This document shows, in pieces, positions 49,824 through 58,528 of a stretch of 64,000 nt of DNA. Origin of the DNA: Fluctibacter corallii (lineage in GTDB: Bacteria > Pseudomonadota > Gammaproteobacteria > Enterobacterales > Alteromonadaceae); the NCBI RefSeq assembly GCF_025751585.1, contig NZ_JAOWKX010000003.1:62001-126000 (forward strand). The letters run 5' to 3'. A program made the position numbers and the translations under genes. The notes under the pieces are model-generated. The model worked only from the letters and a program-made list of their open reading frames with translations. It did not search any database and was not told where the DNA came from. Every line of letters starts with the position of its first letter. The stretch's first letter is position 1.

Positions 49824-50751
49824 GAGCAAGTTCCTTAAATTCGTTGTTGAGTAAGTGTAGTAGTACAGCATTTTGGCCATGCATGCGGTTTTCGGCCTGT
49901 TGCATTATTCGTGATGCTGGGCTGTCGATTAGCGTGCCTGTGATTTCCAGATCGCGATGGGCGGGTTGGCAATGCATCACAATCGACGCGCCACTATCGC
50001 TCATAAGGGCTTCGTTTACCTGAAATGGCATAAACATAGACTTGATTTGTTCTAAAGGTGTGTCGTCGCCCATCGAAATCCATGTGTCGGTGTAAATAGC
50101 ATCGACGTGTTTTACGTCATGTATATTGTGTGTAACTGTAAGGTGCCCGCCTTTGGTGGCGAGTATGTCTTGCGCCCAATCTACGAGGCGTTTATCAGGC
50201 GCACGACCTTCTGGTGTGGCGATAATCATATTAACGCCCATGTGTGCTGCAACGATCATCAATGAATGTGTGACGTTATTACCATCTCCCACATACGCGA
50301 GCGTTTTGCCGTGAAGTTCGCCGATACTTTCTTTTAGGGTGATAAAATCTGCCAGTGCCTGACAAGGATGGTATTGATCGCACAGTGCGTTAATTACTGG
50401 CACATGAGTATGGCTAGCAAGGGTTTCTAAGGTGCTATGGCGATTTACTCTGGCAATGATACCTTGTGCCCAGCAGCCGAAGTTGGCCGCCATATCTTGT
50501 ATATCTTCTCGTCCCGCCAGTTTGCCGCCTTGGCTATCTAAATACACCATGTGCCCGCCGAGTTTTTGGATGCCAATATCGAAACTGACTCGCGTGCGCA
50601 AAGAGGGTTTTTCGAAAAAGGCAATTAATGCATTTCCCTCCAATGCGTTGGCGTATTTTTGTGGATGATGCTTGGTGTCGATGGCTAAATTAATCAGCCC
50701 TTTGACGGTGTCTGTCGACCAGTTTTTAAACGTCAGTAAATCTTGTTTCAC
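49816..50751 (-). CDS. argF: Ornithine carbamoyltransferase
   Basis: A 311-residue enzyme making citrulline from ornithine and carbamoyl phosphate. The carbamoyl-phosphate motif [11 protein letters not shown] near residue 52, HPCQALAD near 128 and ornithine motif HCQPAHRD near 269 (HCLPAHRG-like) are visible. It lies 17 bp after argB and overlaps argG. Confidence 0.96.
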   Translation of the reverse strand: MKQDLLTFKNWSTDTVKGLINLAIDTKHHPQKYANALEGNALIAFFEKPSLRTRVSFDIGIQKLGGHMVYLDSQGGKLAGREDIQDMAANFGCWAQGIIARVNRHSTLETLASHTHVPVINALCDQYHPCQALADFITLKESIGELHGKTLAYVGDGNNVTHSLMIVAAHMGVNMIIATPEGRAPDKRLVDWAQDILATKGGHLTVTHNIHDVKHVDAIYTDTWISMGDDTPLEQIKSMFMPFQVNEALMSDSGASIVMHCQPAHRDLEITGTLIDSPASRIMQQAENRMHGQNAVLLHLLNNEFKELAHG

Positions 50752-50768
50752 GTTCTGTCCTGCTTACC

Positions 50769-51581
50769 TTAGTGAGGTGAAATGGTGGTACCGGCAGTCT
50801 TGTCGAGACTGCGAGAGATAATGTTTGGCGCTTGCCAACTGCCAATAGTGACGGGTTGCCCCAATTGTTTGGCTGCGTTGAGTGCTGCATTGACTTTGAC
50901 AGCCATGCCATCGCGAATCACGCCTTGTTCAATTAACGTTTGAATATCCGCTTGATTTAATTTGCGTATAGGCATTTTCTGGTTGTCTAATACACCCTCT
51001 ACATCTGAGAGCAGTAGCAAACGTGCATTGAGTACCGACGCGACAGCGACAGCGGCGTCATCGGCATTGACGTTCAGCAATGCACCATGAGCGCTGCACC
51101 CGATAGAGCTAACAATGGGGAAGAAATCGTCGCTACACAGCGTTTGAAGTAATTTCTTATTCCCCGACATAACGGTGCCTACCGCGCCATGTTTATTTGA
51201 AAACTGCTGACAGGTTGTCATGTTGCCGTCTGCTAAACTGATTCCAACTGCTGCCATACCCGATTGACGCGCCAATGCCACTAGGCTTTTGTTGGCTGTT
51301 CCCGCCAACGCACCCACCACATAAGGGAGGTGTTCTTGTGGGGTAACCCGTAAACCGTCAACCTTTTGTGTGTCTAAATTCAATTCGTCCATGAGTCGTT
51401 GCACATGATTACCGCCCCCATGTACCAGCACAATATGATGATCTTGCTGCTGCGCTTTGAGGGCATCAAAAAACAATGCGGCTTTATCAGGAGCATCTAT
51501 AAATGCGCCGCCAACCTTCACCACAATAACGGGGCGTGAAGGTCGATTTTGTCGTGGTTTAGAGGTATGTGCTATGTCCAT
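50769..51581 (-). CDS. argB: N-acetylglutamate kinase
   Basis: A 270-residue amino-acid kinase. The Lys and Gly loops are VKVGGAFID near residue 21 and IVLVHGGGNHV near 50; the later NVNADDAAVAVA block is typical. It phosphorylates N-acetylglutamate. It overlaps argC by 10 bp. Confidence 0.95.
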   Translation of the reverse strand: MDIAHTSKPRQNRPSRPVIVVKVGGAFIDAPDKAALFFDALKAQQQDHHIVLVHGGGNHVQRLMDELNLDTQKVDGLRVTPQEHLPYVVGALAGTANKSLVALARQSGMAAVGISLADGNMTTCQQFSNKHGAVGTVMSGNKKLLQTLCSDDFFPIVSSIGCSAHGALLNVNADDAAVAVASVLNARLLLLSDVEGVLDNQKMPIRKLNQADIQTLIEQGVIRDGMAVKVNAALNAAKQLGQPVTIGSWQAPNIISRSLDKTAGTTISPH

Positions 51582-52612
51582 AATCCGGTTCCTACGTCAA
51601 AGCCAAAGCTATGGTTAGCGCATTGCAGCGCTTGGGTTGCCGCGCCCTTAAGAAGGTTGTCGATGGCGCTTGTTATTACTCCGTAACCCGCCTCTTCATC
51701 GATTTGCCAATGAAGCTGGCAAAATGGTGTATTTACAACGTCGTCGAGTCTGGGACTATGGGGCATGCACAATACACCGCGATTATGTTGGTAAGCGTCT
51801 TTAAAGGCTTGGTTGACGGCTTCTGAGGTGACGTTGTTGTTAAGCTTGACGGTTACAGTTGCCAATATGCCACGTTTGAAATTGCCCAAATGTGGCGTAA
51901 AAATCACATCTGTATGTAAGTGCTCGCTAATTTCGGGCTGATGACGATGGCTCAATATTCCATAAGCTTGCAAGCTGACTTCGCACACGCTGGTGTTTAT
52001 GTTTGCTTTACGCCCTGCGCCACTCACTCCCGATGTCGCATTAATAATCGGCCTAAAGGCTGCGTCTAACAATTGCTGGTTTTGAAGTGGTTTTAATGCC
52101 AATAGTGAGGCTGTTGGGTAGCACCCTGGAACGGCAACAAGCTGACTTTGCGCAATCGCGTGTTGGTTCCAGTCAATGAGTCCGTAAGCCGCAGTTTGCT
52201 GAATCTGCTGATGAGCATGTGAAAATCCATAAGCCTGTTCGAAGGTATGCATATTTGAGAGTCTAAACGCGCCAGATAAATCAAACACCTTTGCTCTACC
52301 TGAGAGTAATAATGGCATCCAGTCATGGCTGGCTTCATGAGGGGTGGCTAAAAATATCGCATCCATCGTATCGCCAAGTTGACTAAGAAACGATGGAAGT
52401 TCTGACGCATCAGGAAGTGGCGTTAATGCCAGCGCGGTTTGCGCTATAAAAGAGGGATGAATGTCTGCCAGTGCCTTATTTGCGTCTTGGCTCCCGTGAG
52501 AGACAAATAAATCGGTAACGTCGAAATGAGGATGCAATAAAAGCCAACGAACTAATTCAGCTCCCGTATAGCCACTGGCGCCAATGACGCAGCAACGCAT
52601 TTTTATCGTCAT
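51572..52612 (-). CDS. argC: N-acetyl-gamma-glutamyl-phosphate reductase
   Basis: A 346-residue NADP-dependent enzyme. The N-terminal Rossmann motif is CVIGASGYTGAELVRW and the catalytic Cys is in VPGCYPTASLLAL near residue 157. The ATG at 52612 is used; one four codons later is possible. It is the first gene of the argCBFGHA operon and divergent from argE. Confidence 0.96.
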   Translation of the reverse strand: MTIKMRCCVIGASGYTGAELVRWLLLHPHFDVTDLFVSHGSQDANKALADIHPSFIAQTALALTPLPDASELPSFLSQLGDTMDAIFLATPHEASHDWMPLLLSGRAKVFDLSGAFRLSNMHTFEQAYGFSHAHQQIQQTAAYGLIDWNQHAIAQSQLVAVPGCYPTASLLALKPLQNQQLLDAAFRPIINATSGVSGAGRKANINTSVCEVSLQAYGILSHRHQPEISEHLHTDVIFTPHLGNFKRGILATVTVKLNNNVTSEAVNQAFKDAYQHNRGVLCMPHSPRLDDVVNTPFCQLHWQIDEEAGYGVITSAIDNLLKGAATQALQCANHSFGFDVGTGLWT

Positions 52613-52654
52613 GTGTGTTATCTCTAATAAAAAAGATTAATAAAAAGATAGTCG

Positions 52655-52707
52655 AAATAAAAAGCACTCTCCGCCCATGAAAACCCAAATAGCATGAGCT
52701 GAGAGTG
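52655..52707 (-). promoter_or_regulatory. Terminator-like hairpin in the argC leader
   Basis: On the minus strand CACTCTC and GAGAGTG (52665-52671 and 52701-52707) pair, with inner CATG/CATG pairs, and are followed by CTTTTTATTT. It lies about 45 bp before the argC ATG, where an attenuator would sit. Whether it is controlled by a leader peptide, protein or RNA cannot be told. Confidence 0.5.
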
Positions 52708-52709
52708 GG

Positions 52710-52758
52710 CTATGCAATAAAAATAGACTCGGTTCGTCGCTTTACTGCTTTTGCATAG
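52710..52758. promoter_or_regulatory. Inverted repeat in the argC-argE control region
   Basis: CTATGCAA (52710-52717) and TTGCATAG (52751-52758) are perfect complements 33 bp apart. The left arm continues into an A/T-rich ARG-box-like stretch (TGCAATAAAAATAGACT). It probably overlaps the argC promoter. Confidence 0.4.
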
Positions 52759-52853
52759 CAAGGCAGGGAATTCGTGTGTACAGTTAATGAAACTCGGTGC
52801 ATGTTTTCCAATTTGTGCATAGTGATAAAGTCATTGGTATCTAGCATGCCATG

Positions 52854-52897
52854 TGATATATAAATATGCAATAAAACTGAATAAATATATTTATTAA
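52854..52897. promoter_or_regulatory. Probable ArgR operator upstream of argE
   Basis: Two A/T-rich, palindromic boxes lie next to each other: TGATATATAAATATGCA (52854-52870) and TGAATAAATATATTTATT (52878-52895), the latter including a perfect 16-bp palindrome. ArgR binds paired 18-bp boxes of TGAATwwwwATTCA type a few bases apart, so this fits moderately. It ends 7 bp before the argE ATG. Confidence 0.5.
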
Positions 52898-52903
52898 ATT
52901 TTT

Positions 52904-54049
52904 ATGAAAAATTTGTCTTTTATTGATTTGTATAAGCGTATCATTGCAGTCCCATCCATCAGTTCTGAAAAGGAATACTTGGATCAAAGTAATCTGGCAA
53001 TCATTGATTTACTTAGCCAGCAATTTGCAGAGTATGGGTTTAACATAAGTATTCAAAAGGTGCCAGAGACACGAAGCAAGTACAATATGTTAGCGAGGAT
53101 AGGAACGGGCGAGGGCGGCCTGTTGCTGTCAGGGCATTCAGACACAGTGCCATTTGATGAGGGCAAGTGGCTGCAAGATCCCTTCATGCTGCGCCACGCA
53201 GATAATCGTCTGTATGGATTGGGCGCGTGTGATATGAAAGGGTTCTTTGCATTTATACTTGAAGCGCTGAAAACGGTTCCTTTACATCAATTAAAAAAGC
53301 CGTTGTATATATTGGCCACAGCCGACGAAGAAACCTCAATGGCGGGCGCACGCTTTTTTTCAGAGCAGCAGCTTATAAAGCCAGATATGGCAATTATTGG
53401 CGAACCCACCGAGTTGAAACCCATCGCTAAACATAAAGGTCATATTGCGCATAGTTTGTCTGTAACGGGACAAGCTGGGCATTCTAGCGACCCCGCAAAG
53501 GGAGTGAATGCAATTGAAATCATGCATAAGGCGATTGGCGCGTTGATTGACTTAAAACAGCAGCTTGAGCATGCTGAGCAAGATACTGATTTTACGGTTT
53601 CTCACACAACGCTTAACCTTGGACATATTCACGGTGGCGACGGAGAAAACCGTATATGTGGCCATTGCCAGTTAAATTTTGATATGCGTGCTGTTCCCGT
53701 TGTCGAAGATGAAGATGCCATATTGCGTGTAGATGATGCATTGAAAGGTGTGGTCGAGCACTATCCCGGACGCATTGAACGACGCCTTATGTACCCAACC
53801 GCACCAGCCTTCGCCTGTAAAAACGAATATGGCATTATTGAACTTGCTGAGTCGCTAACAGGGTTCTCTGCAACCAGTGCAAATTATGCGACCGAAGGGC
53901 CATTTATTAATCGCTTGGGCTGCGATACGTTAATCTTAGGACCAGGCAGTATTACGCAAGCGCACCAGCCCAATGAATATATTTCATTGTCTTATGTGGA
54001 TCCGACGGTCACACTGTTGCAAAAGATGATAAAGCGAGTCTGCTTTTAG
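52904..54049 (+). CDS. argE: Acetylornithine deacetylase
   Basis: A 381-residue M20 metallopeptidase-family enzyme hydrolysing N-acetylornithine to ornithine. Metal ligands are in SGHSDTVPFD (His near 77), GACDMKGF (Asp near 109) and ADEETSMAG (Glu-Glu near 142). Its presence with a classical argA indicates the linear rather than the cyclic (argJ) pathway. It is transcribed away from argCBFGHA. Confidence 0.95.
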   Translation: MKNLSFIDLYKRIIAVPSISSEKEYLDQSNLAIIDLLSQQFAEYGFNISIQKVPETRSKYNMLARIGTGEGGLLLSGHSDTVPFDEGKWLQDPFMLRHADNRLYGLGACDMKGFFAFILEALKTVPLHQLKKPLYILATADEETSMAGARFFSEQQLIKPDMAIIGEPTELKPIAKHKGHIAHSLSVTGQAGHSSDPAKGVNAIEIMHKAIGALIDLKQQLEHAEQDTDFTVSHTTLNLGHIHGGDGENRICGHCQLNFDMRAVPVVEDEDAILRVDDALKGVVEHYPGRIERRLMYPTAPAFACKNEYGIIELAESLTGFSATSANYATEGPFINRLGCDTLILGPGSITQAHQPNEYISLSYVDPTVTLLQKMIKRVCF

Positions 54050-54133
54050 AAAGGTGTGGCGAGTGTTGACGTAACGAGGCCAAACTAACGCAGAAAATGC
54101 TGAGTTGAGTAAATTGATGTAGAGGATGTAGGG

Positions 54134-54541
54134 ATGAAAAAAACGATTGCGCTGGTGGCGCATGATCATAAAAAGCAAGCGCTGTTAAGCTGGATAGAGA
54201 ACCACAAATCAAAGCTTGAATGTCATGATTTAGTCGCCACAGGGACGACGGGAGGGCTGATTCAGGATAAGCTCAATTTATCGGTTTATCGTTATAAAAG
54301 CGGCCCGTTAGGTGGCGACCAGCAAATTGGTGCCCTTATTGCGGAAAATAAACTAGACTGTCTGGTGTTTTTTTGGGACCCGCTTAACCCTGCACCTCAT
54401 GATCCCGATGTTAAAGCGTTGCTCAGGTTATGTTCTGTGTGGAATGTGCCCGTAGCATGTAATCCATCTACTGCTGATATGTTGATTACATCTCCGCTTT
54501 TTAACGACCCAGATTACAAGCGCATACAGCCCAGTTATTAA
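54134..54541 (+). CDS. mgsA: Methylglyoxal synthase
   Basis: A 135-residue enzyme that converts dihydroxyacetone phosphate to methylglyoxal and phosphate. The start [22 protein letters not shown] phosphate loop, [12 protein letters not shown] and [18 protein letters not shown] blocks include the catalytic Asp and His. It is slightly shorter than E. coli MgsA (152) at the N terminus. It follows argE by 84 bp. Confidence 0.95.
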   Translation: MKKTIALVAHDHKKQALLSWIENHKSKLECHDLVATGTTGGLIQDKLNLSVYRYKSGPLGGDQQIGALIAENKLDCLVFFWDPLNPAPHDPDVKALLRLCSVWNVPVACNPSTADMLITSPLFNDPDYKRIQPSY

Positions 54542-54568
54542 TGGCCAATCAGGTAAAGGATAACTCGA

Positions 54569-55549
54569 ATGGAAATGCTCGCGCCTATTGCAGATAAAAT
54601 GACCGAAGATGAAATCATCGAGCGTTACGACAATATCATTCAACCGTTTTGGCTTGAGACCGTCAAAACGGGTATGTTTGTCGGTTTGCGCGAGGCCGAA
54701 ATACATTACGCATACGTGACTCATCCGGCTGCAAGGGGGGCGGTGGCAATATCGAGTGGAAGAATAGAGTCGCTGATCAAATACAAAGAAGTGGTGTATG
54801 ACTTGTATCAAGCCGGTTATTCGGTGTTTATTCATGATCACCGTGGTCAAGGGCTCTCATCACGACTCACTACCAATCCTCATCAAGGTTATGTTGATAG
54901 CTTTAAAGACTATGTGGACGATTTCAATGTGTTCTATGAACGCGTTATTTCGCCTAACACCACAATAAAACCCATGTTGTTGTGTCACTCAATGGGCAGC
55001 GCAATCGGCGCGTTATATTTATTGGCCCATCCACAGAATTTCAGTCGCGTTGTCTTTTGTGCACCCATGTTTGGCATTCGTCCCGCGTTACCTCATTGGG
55101 TTGCAAAAACGTTGATTCGAAGTCATTTAACCCTGAATAAGATGCTTTCTTCTGACCCATGGTATTTTTGGGGGCAAGGAGATTATCAAGAGCACGATTT
55201 TGTGACAAACGTGCTTACTCATAGCGAAAGTCGTTACTGCATTTTTCGTGACGAATACCGTGAAAATCCAAATGTGTTTTTGGGGGGCGTAACCGGCATT
55301 TGGTTACGCGAAGCAGTGCATGCGATGAATGCCGTGAAGCGCGACGCGCATCGACTCAAGCTGCCAGTATTATTGCTTCAAGCTGGAGCTGATAAAGTGG
55401 TAGATAATCGCGCACAATTACAGGTGGCCAATTCATTACCTCATTGCCAACTGGTCAAAGTAGAAAATGCCCGCCATGAAATACTGATGGAGTCAGAACA
55501 ATACCGAGCTCCAACATTAAAGCGAATTCTTTCGTTTTTAGCTGAGTAA
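54569..55549 (+). CDS. pldB: Alpha/beta hydrolase, lysophospholipase L2 (PldB)-like
   Basis: A 326-residue alpha/beta hydrolase. The oxyanion region is VFIHDHRGQGLSSR near residue 88, the nucleophile elbow is LCHSMGS near 141 and the late block LLQAGADKVVDNRAQL plus a His in ENARHEILME complete the triad. This is the Ser aminopeptidase-S33/PldB pattern, acting on lysophospholipids. It starts 27 bp after mgsA and converges on the array below. Confidence 0.85.
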   Translation: MEMLAPIADKMTEDEIIERYDNIIQPFWLETVKTGMFVGLREAEIHYAYVTHPAARGAVAISSGRIESLIKYKEVVYDLYQAGYSVFIHDHRGQGLSSRLTTNPHQGYVDSFKDYVDDFNVFYERVISPNTTIKPMLLCHSMGSAIGALYLLAHPQNFSRVVFCAPMFGIRPALPHWVAKTLIRSHLTLNKMLSSDPWYFWGQGDYQEHDFVTNVLTHSESRYCIFRDEYRENPNVFLGGVTGIWLREAVHAMNAVKRDAHRLKLPVLLLQAGADKVVDNRAQLQVANSLPHCQLVKVENARHEILMESEQYRAPTLKRILSFLAE

Positions 55550-55565
55550 AAAGGGAATATCTCTA

Positions 55566-56516
55566 CTACTTCACACTAAGCACTGCCTTTTTCCATGGTT
55601 TTAGGCGGATCACACTTTCAACCAGTAGCGAGATGAAGATTAGGTTAAATGTCCATTGAATAGGCAAGAATAAATTGTAAACAATGAGTGTATTAAAGTG
55701 AAGAATATGACGAACGCCATATTCAATTACCATTAATAAAATCAGCCAGAAGTAACAATAACTATGAAACAGAAAGAATTTATCATAAATACTCAAGCTA
55801 ATAAAACTATAATGCTTTCCATGTAAAATATTGAGCTTCGTTTTAATTGTTTTAATAATAAGGGTATTTATAAATGCGCAATGAATATACCAAGTTATAT
55901 CTGGGCGATAAATTTCTTTTAAATACCAGATTATCTCCATTGATATTGCCGAAAAAATGATCATATACATCATTGTCATTACATAATTTTTAGCTAAAAA
56001 ATGTACGGATATCAAGGCGGAGATATAAAGAGCCATTGAAATTTCAAAAGAACTATCTTTTAAAATTACAAAAGCGAACTCGTTTATTAATAGTGATGCT
56101 GAATAAAGTAAGCTGGTAAATACAAGGTCTTTATCTCTTCTTGCAATAAAGGATATACTCAAAACGGCTATCAAATTAAATTTATCGTGATTGTCTGCGT
56201 CACTATATAAAACCATAAAAATCGCATACAGGAAGAAAAGCATTCCAATAACAATAAATAGTGAGATAAATGAAACCCCTCTCTCGACACTGGTCGTAAT
56301 TTTCGGTTTCATTTCTATAGTCTCAGTAGTGCTGCTTTGGCCTGCATTCTGCCAAACTAACATAGCTGATTTCGATAGAGCTTGGTGAGGCGCGGTTTTA
56401 CCTTCTTCAATCGCCTGAATTAAGTAAACGCCCACATTTAGCCTTTCAGCGAGCGCCTCTTGTGATAACCCTGCATTGATGCGTTTTGCTTTTAGCTCTT
56501 CAGATAATAATGTCAT
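55566..56516 (-). CDS. HTH-multi-TM paralogue A
   Basis: A 316-residue protein of the six-member array. The N-terminal RodZ-like helix-turn-helix (about residues 8-42, SQEALAERLNVGVYLIQAIE) is followed by a conserved Trp near 54, a short linker and about eight membrane segments from about 95 to 305. Shared motifs are IARRDKD after the second helix, the acidic Glu in LLINEFAF, EIIWYLKE...PDITWY and EYGVRHI. There is no signal peptide, so the HTH is cytoplasmic. Its 5' end is nearly identical to genes B and C. I do not recognise a family name. Confidence 0.75.
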   Translation of the reverse strand: MTLLSEELKAKRINAGLSQEALAERLNVGVYLIQAIEEGKTAPHQALSKSAMLVWQNAGQSSTTETIEMKPKITTSVERGVSFISLFIVIGMLFFLYAIFMVLYSDADNHDKFNLIAVLSISFIARRDKDLVFTSLLYSASLLINEFAFVILKDSSFEISMALYISALISVHFLAKNYVMTMMYMIIFSAISMEIIWYLKEIYRPDITWYIHCAFINTLIIKTIKTKLNILHGKHYSFISLSIYDKFFLFHSYCYFWLILLMVIEYGVRHILHFNTLIVYNLFLPIQWTFNLIFISLLVESVIRLKPWKKAVLSVK

Positions 56517-56575
56517 AACTACGTGGTACTTGGTTGTGAGAGTGAAAACATGCTATTTCCAGAGTTTGTCTCGAA
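56351..56575. repeat. Array repeat copy 1
   Basis: Covers the 5' end of gene A, the 36-bp spacer and the 3' end of gene B. It is nearly identical to copy 2 from about 56380 on, including spacer motifs GTCATAACTACGTGGT and TTGGTTGTGAGAGTGAAAAC; its first part also matches copy 3. Only scattered substitutions and one small indel separate copies 1 and 2. Confidence 0.85.
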
Positions 56576-57467
56576 TTATCGCATCTATAATTAATGTAAT
56601 AAAGATAATTGAAAAAGCTAAATTTATTATCCAGTAGCCAAAGTAAAATATAAATACCTCGTAGCCTATGATATGTCTTACTCCATATTCAAGAGAGCAT
56701 AACGTCGTCATTACTAATAAAAGGTTAGAAAAGTAAAAGTAAACTTTATCATAAAATCTAAGTTCAGATATGGTCCTATGCTTTTTAAATAATATGTATT
56801 CTTTTGTCTTTAAGAAATAAATAGTTGCTAGATTTGATAACGTTATCCAAGTGAACCATGCGATTTTGGGTGAGTCATATTCCGTTATATACCACCAAGA
56901 TTCTAGACCGATATTAACAAGAAAATGACAGAGCACTAGAAATTTAATTGTATTATTCTTCAATAAAGGAATAACTAATAATGTCAATATATAAATGATA
57001 GCGTTAAAGGTAAAGTTTTCCGAATTTAATAAGGCAGAAAACATAATATCATTAGGGGCTAGCGTTAGAGCGTAAAGAGTACATGTGAAAAAAATGCTTT
57101 TATTTCTTCGACCTATAACAGCACAGGCTAGAACAGTAATTAGTACCGCTCTGTCCAATTTTATTGCATCATTGTATAAATGATAAAAAATAGAAAAAAT
57201 AAATAGTATTATAGAAAGTATAAACAGTTTGGAAATCAATGAAATTGGCAGCAATAAACTTTGATGACCCGACGAAAATTCGGAATTATTTGGCAAAGTA
57301 TACCATGACGAAATTTTTGATTTAGAAAATGCTTGGTGAGGATCGGTTTTACCTTCTTCAATCGCCTGAATTAAGTAAACGCCGACATTTAGCCTTTCAG
57401 CGAGCGCCTCTTGTGATAACCCTGCATCAATGCGTTTTGCTTTTAGTTGTTCAGATAATAATGTCAT
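56553..57467 (-). CDS. HTH-multi-TM paralogue B
   Basis: A 304-residue member. The HTH (SQEALAERLNVGVYLIQAIE) is identical over 20 residues to genes A and C, but after about residue 50 the sequence diverges strongly. About eight hydrophobic segments follow. Shared motifs are IGRRNKS, LAPNDIMF, ESWWYITE...PKIAWF (Trp-Phe instead of Trp-Tyr) and EYGVRHI. It ends in a basic DKLWK. The gene is separated from A by 36 bp and from C by 39 bp. AT content is high in the membrane part. Confidence 0.75.
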   Translation of the reverse strand: MTLLSEQLKAKRIDAGLSQEALAERLNVGVYLIQAIEEGKTDPHQAFSKSKISSWYTLPNNSEFSSGHQSLLLPISLISKLFILSIILFIFSIFYHLYNDAIKLDRAVLITVLACAVIGRRNKSIFFTCTLYALTLAPNDIMFSALLNSENFTFNAIIYILTLLVIPLLKNNTIKFLVLCHFLVNIGLESWWYITEYDSPKIAWFTWITLSNLATIYFLKTKEYILFKKHRTISELRFYDKVYFYFSNLLLVMTTLCSLEYGVRHIIGYEVFIFYFGYWIINLAFSIIFITLIIDAIIRDKLWK

Positions 57468-57545
57468 AACTACGTGGTGCTGCTTGGTTGTGAGAGTGAA
57501 AACATGCTACTTCCAGAGCTTGTGGCGGATTATACTTTCAACTAG
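57331..57545. repeat. Array repeat copy 2
   Basis: Covers the 5' end of gene B, the spacer and the 3' end of gene C. It matches copy 1 with only a few substitutions from about 57331 to 57522, then weakens into the diverged C-terminal coding part. Confidence 0.85.
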
Positions 57546-58430
57546 GAGCAAGATGAAGATTAGGCTAAATACTCCTTGTATGTATGGATACGCGTAATGA
57601 ATATTGAGTGTATGGTAATGAAGAATATGTCGAATACCATACTCAATCACTACTAATAAAATTAGTAGGAAATAGAAATAGTAATGAAATAGAAAAAATT
57701 TGTCATACAGTTTTAAATCAGAAAACCTAAAATTCTTTTTGTAAAGGAGTTTAGGCTTTTGTTTAATTAGACTAATAACAATGATATCTATAAATATACA
57801 ATGTATATACCATGTTATGCTTGGCCTACTATATTCCTCTAAGTACCAATACAGTTCCATTGATACAACTAAAAAAACAGTTAAAAATATTATTTTTTTT
57901 AACAGGTTTCTAGTTAAAAAATGTGCCGAAAGTAGCGTAAAAATATAAATGGTTATTGATAACTCCAATGAACTGTTTATTAATATTGGAAAGAGTAAGT
58001 CGTTTATAACAAGTAGTGCAGAGCAAAGTAGACATGTGAAAACTAGATCTCGGTCTTTTCTTGCAATAAATCCTAAACTTAATATCGTTATTAGAATAAC
58101 TCTATCATTATTGACTGGATTACTATGGGATAAAATGAAAACTAAGAGTAGAAAAGCTACTATGCCTACAACAATAAGTGAGCTACAAAAAGAGACTGCC
58201 ATTGCGATAGTGGAGGTAATATTTGACCTGATCTGCATAACGCCAGACGGGTTCCTTCGGCATGCAGTCCCCCAAACTACCATAGCTGATTTCGATAGTG
58301 CTTGGTGAGGAGAGGTTTCACCCTCTTCAATCGCCTGAATTAAGTATACGCCCACATTTAGCCTTTCAGCGAGCGCCTCTTGTGACAAACCCGCATTGAT
58401 ACGCCTTGCTTTTAATTCTTCAGATAACAT
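57507..58430 (-). CDS. HTH-multi-TM paralogue C
   Basis: A 307-residue member most like A over its full length (AMVVW after the HTH, YDKFFLFHYYFYF, EYGIRHILHYHTL, ESIIRHKLWK). About eight membrane segments. Shared motifs are IARKDRD, LLVINDLLF, ELYWYLEE...PSITWY. It starts at MLSEEL, two residues shorter than A. The region upstream of its start differs from that of A and B, and the IS element ends 50 bp upstream, so its native promoter may have been displaced. Confidence 0.75.
   Translation of the reverse strand: MLSEELKARRINAGLSQEALAERLNVGVYLIQAIEEGETSPHQALSKSAMVVWGTACRRNPSGVMQIRSNITSTIAMAVSFCSSLIVVGIVAFLLLVFILSHSNPVNNDRVILITILSLGFIARKDRDLVFTCLLCSALLVINDLLFPILINSSLELSITIYIFTLLSAHFLTRNLLKKIIFLTVFLVVSMELYWYLEEYSRPSITWYIHCIFIDIIVISLIKQKPKLLYKKNFRFSDLKLYDKFFLFHYYFYFLLILLVVIEYGIRHILHYHTLNIHYAYPYIQGVFSLIFILLLVESIIRHKLWK
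58271..58430. repeat. Array repeat copy 3
   Basis: Covers the 5' coding end of gene C. It matches copy 1, including the shared CATAGCTGATTTCGATAG stretch, and is more diverged than copies 1 and 2 are from each other. It stops at the gene C start, without the shared spacer. Confidence 0.8.
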
Positions 58431-58528
58431 CTACAGCTCGTCACCTAGTTTTATGTAATACATGGCTAACATACTCAAAATGACCTTTCCCCGAGATTAA
58501 TACCAATCTCTCGATGAGATTTTTCATA

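Noticed and set aside
52620-52700. Short leader-peptide-like frame in the argC leader
   Set aside because: It is rich in Phe and Tyr with no Arg codons and no ribosome site, so it cannot act as an arginine-sensing leader.
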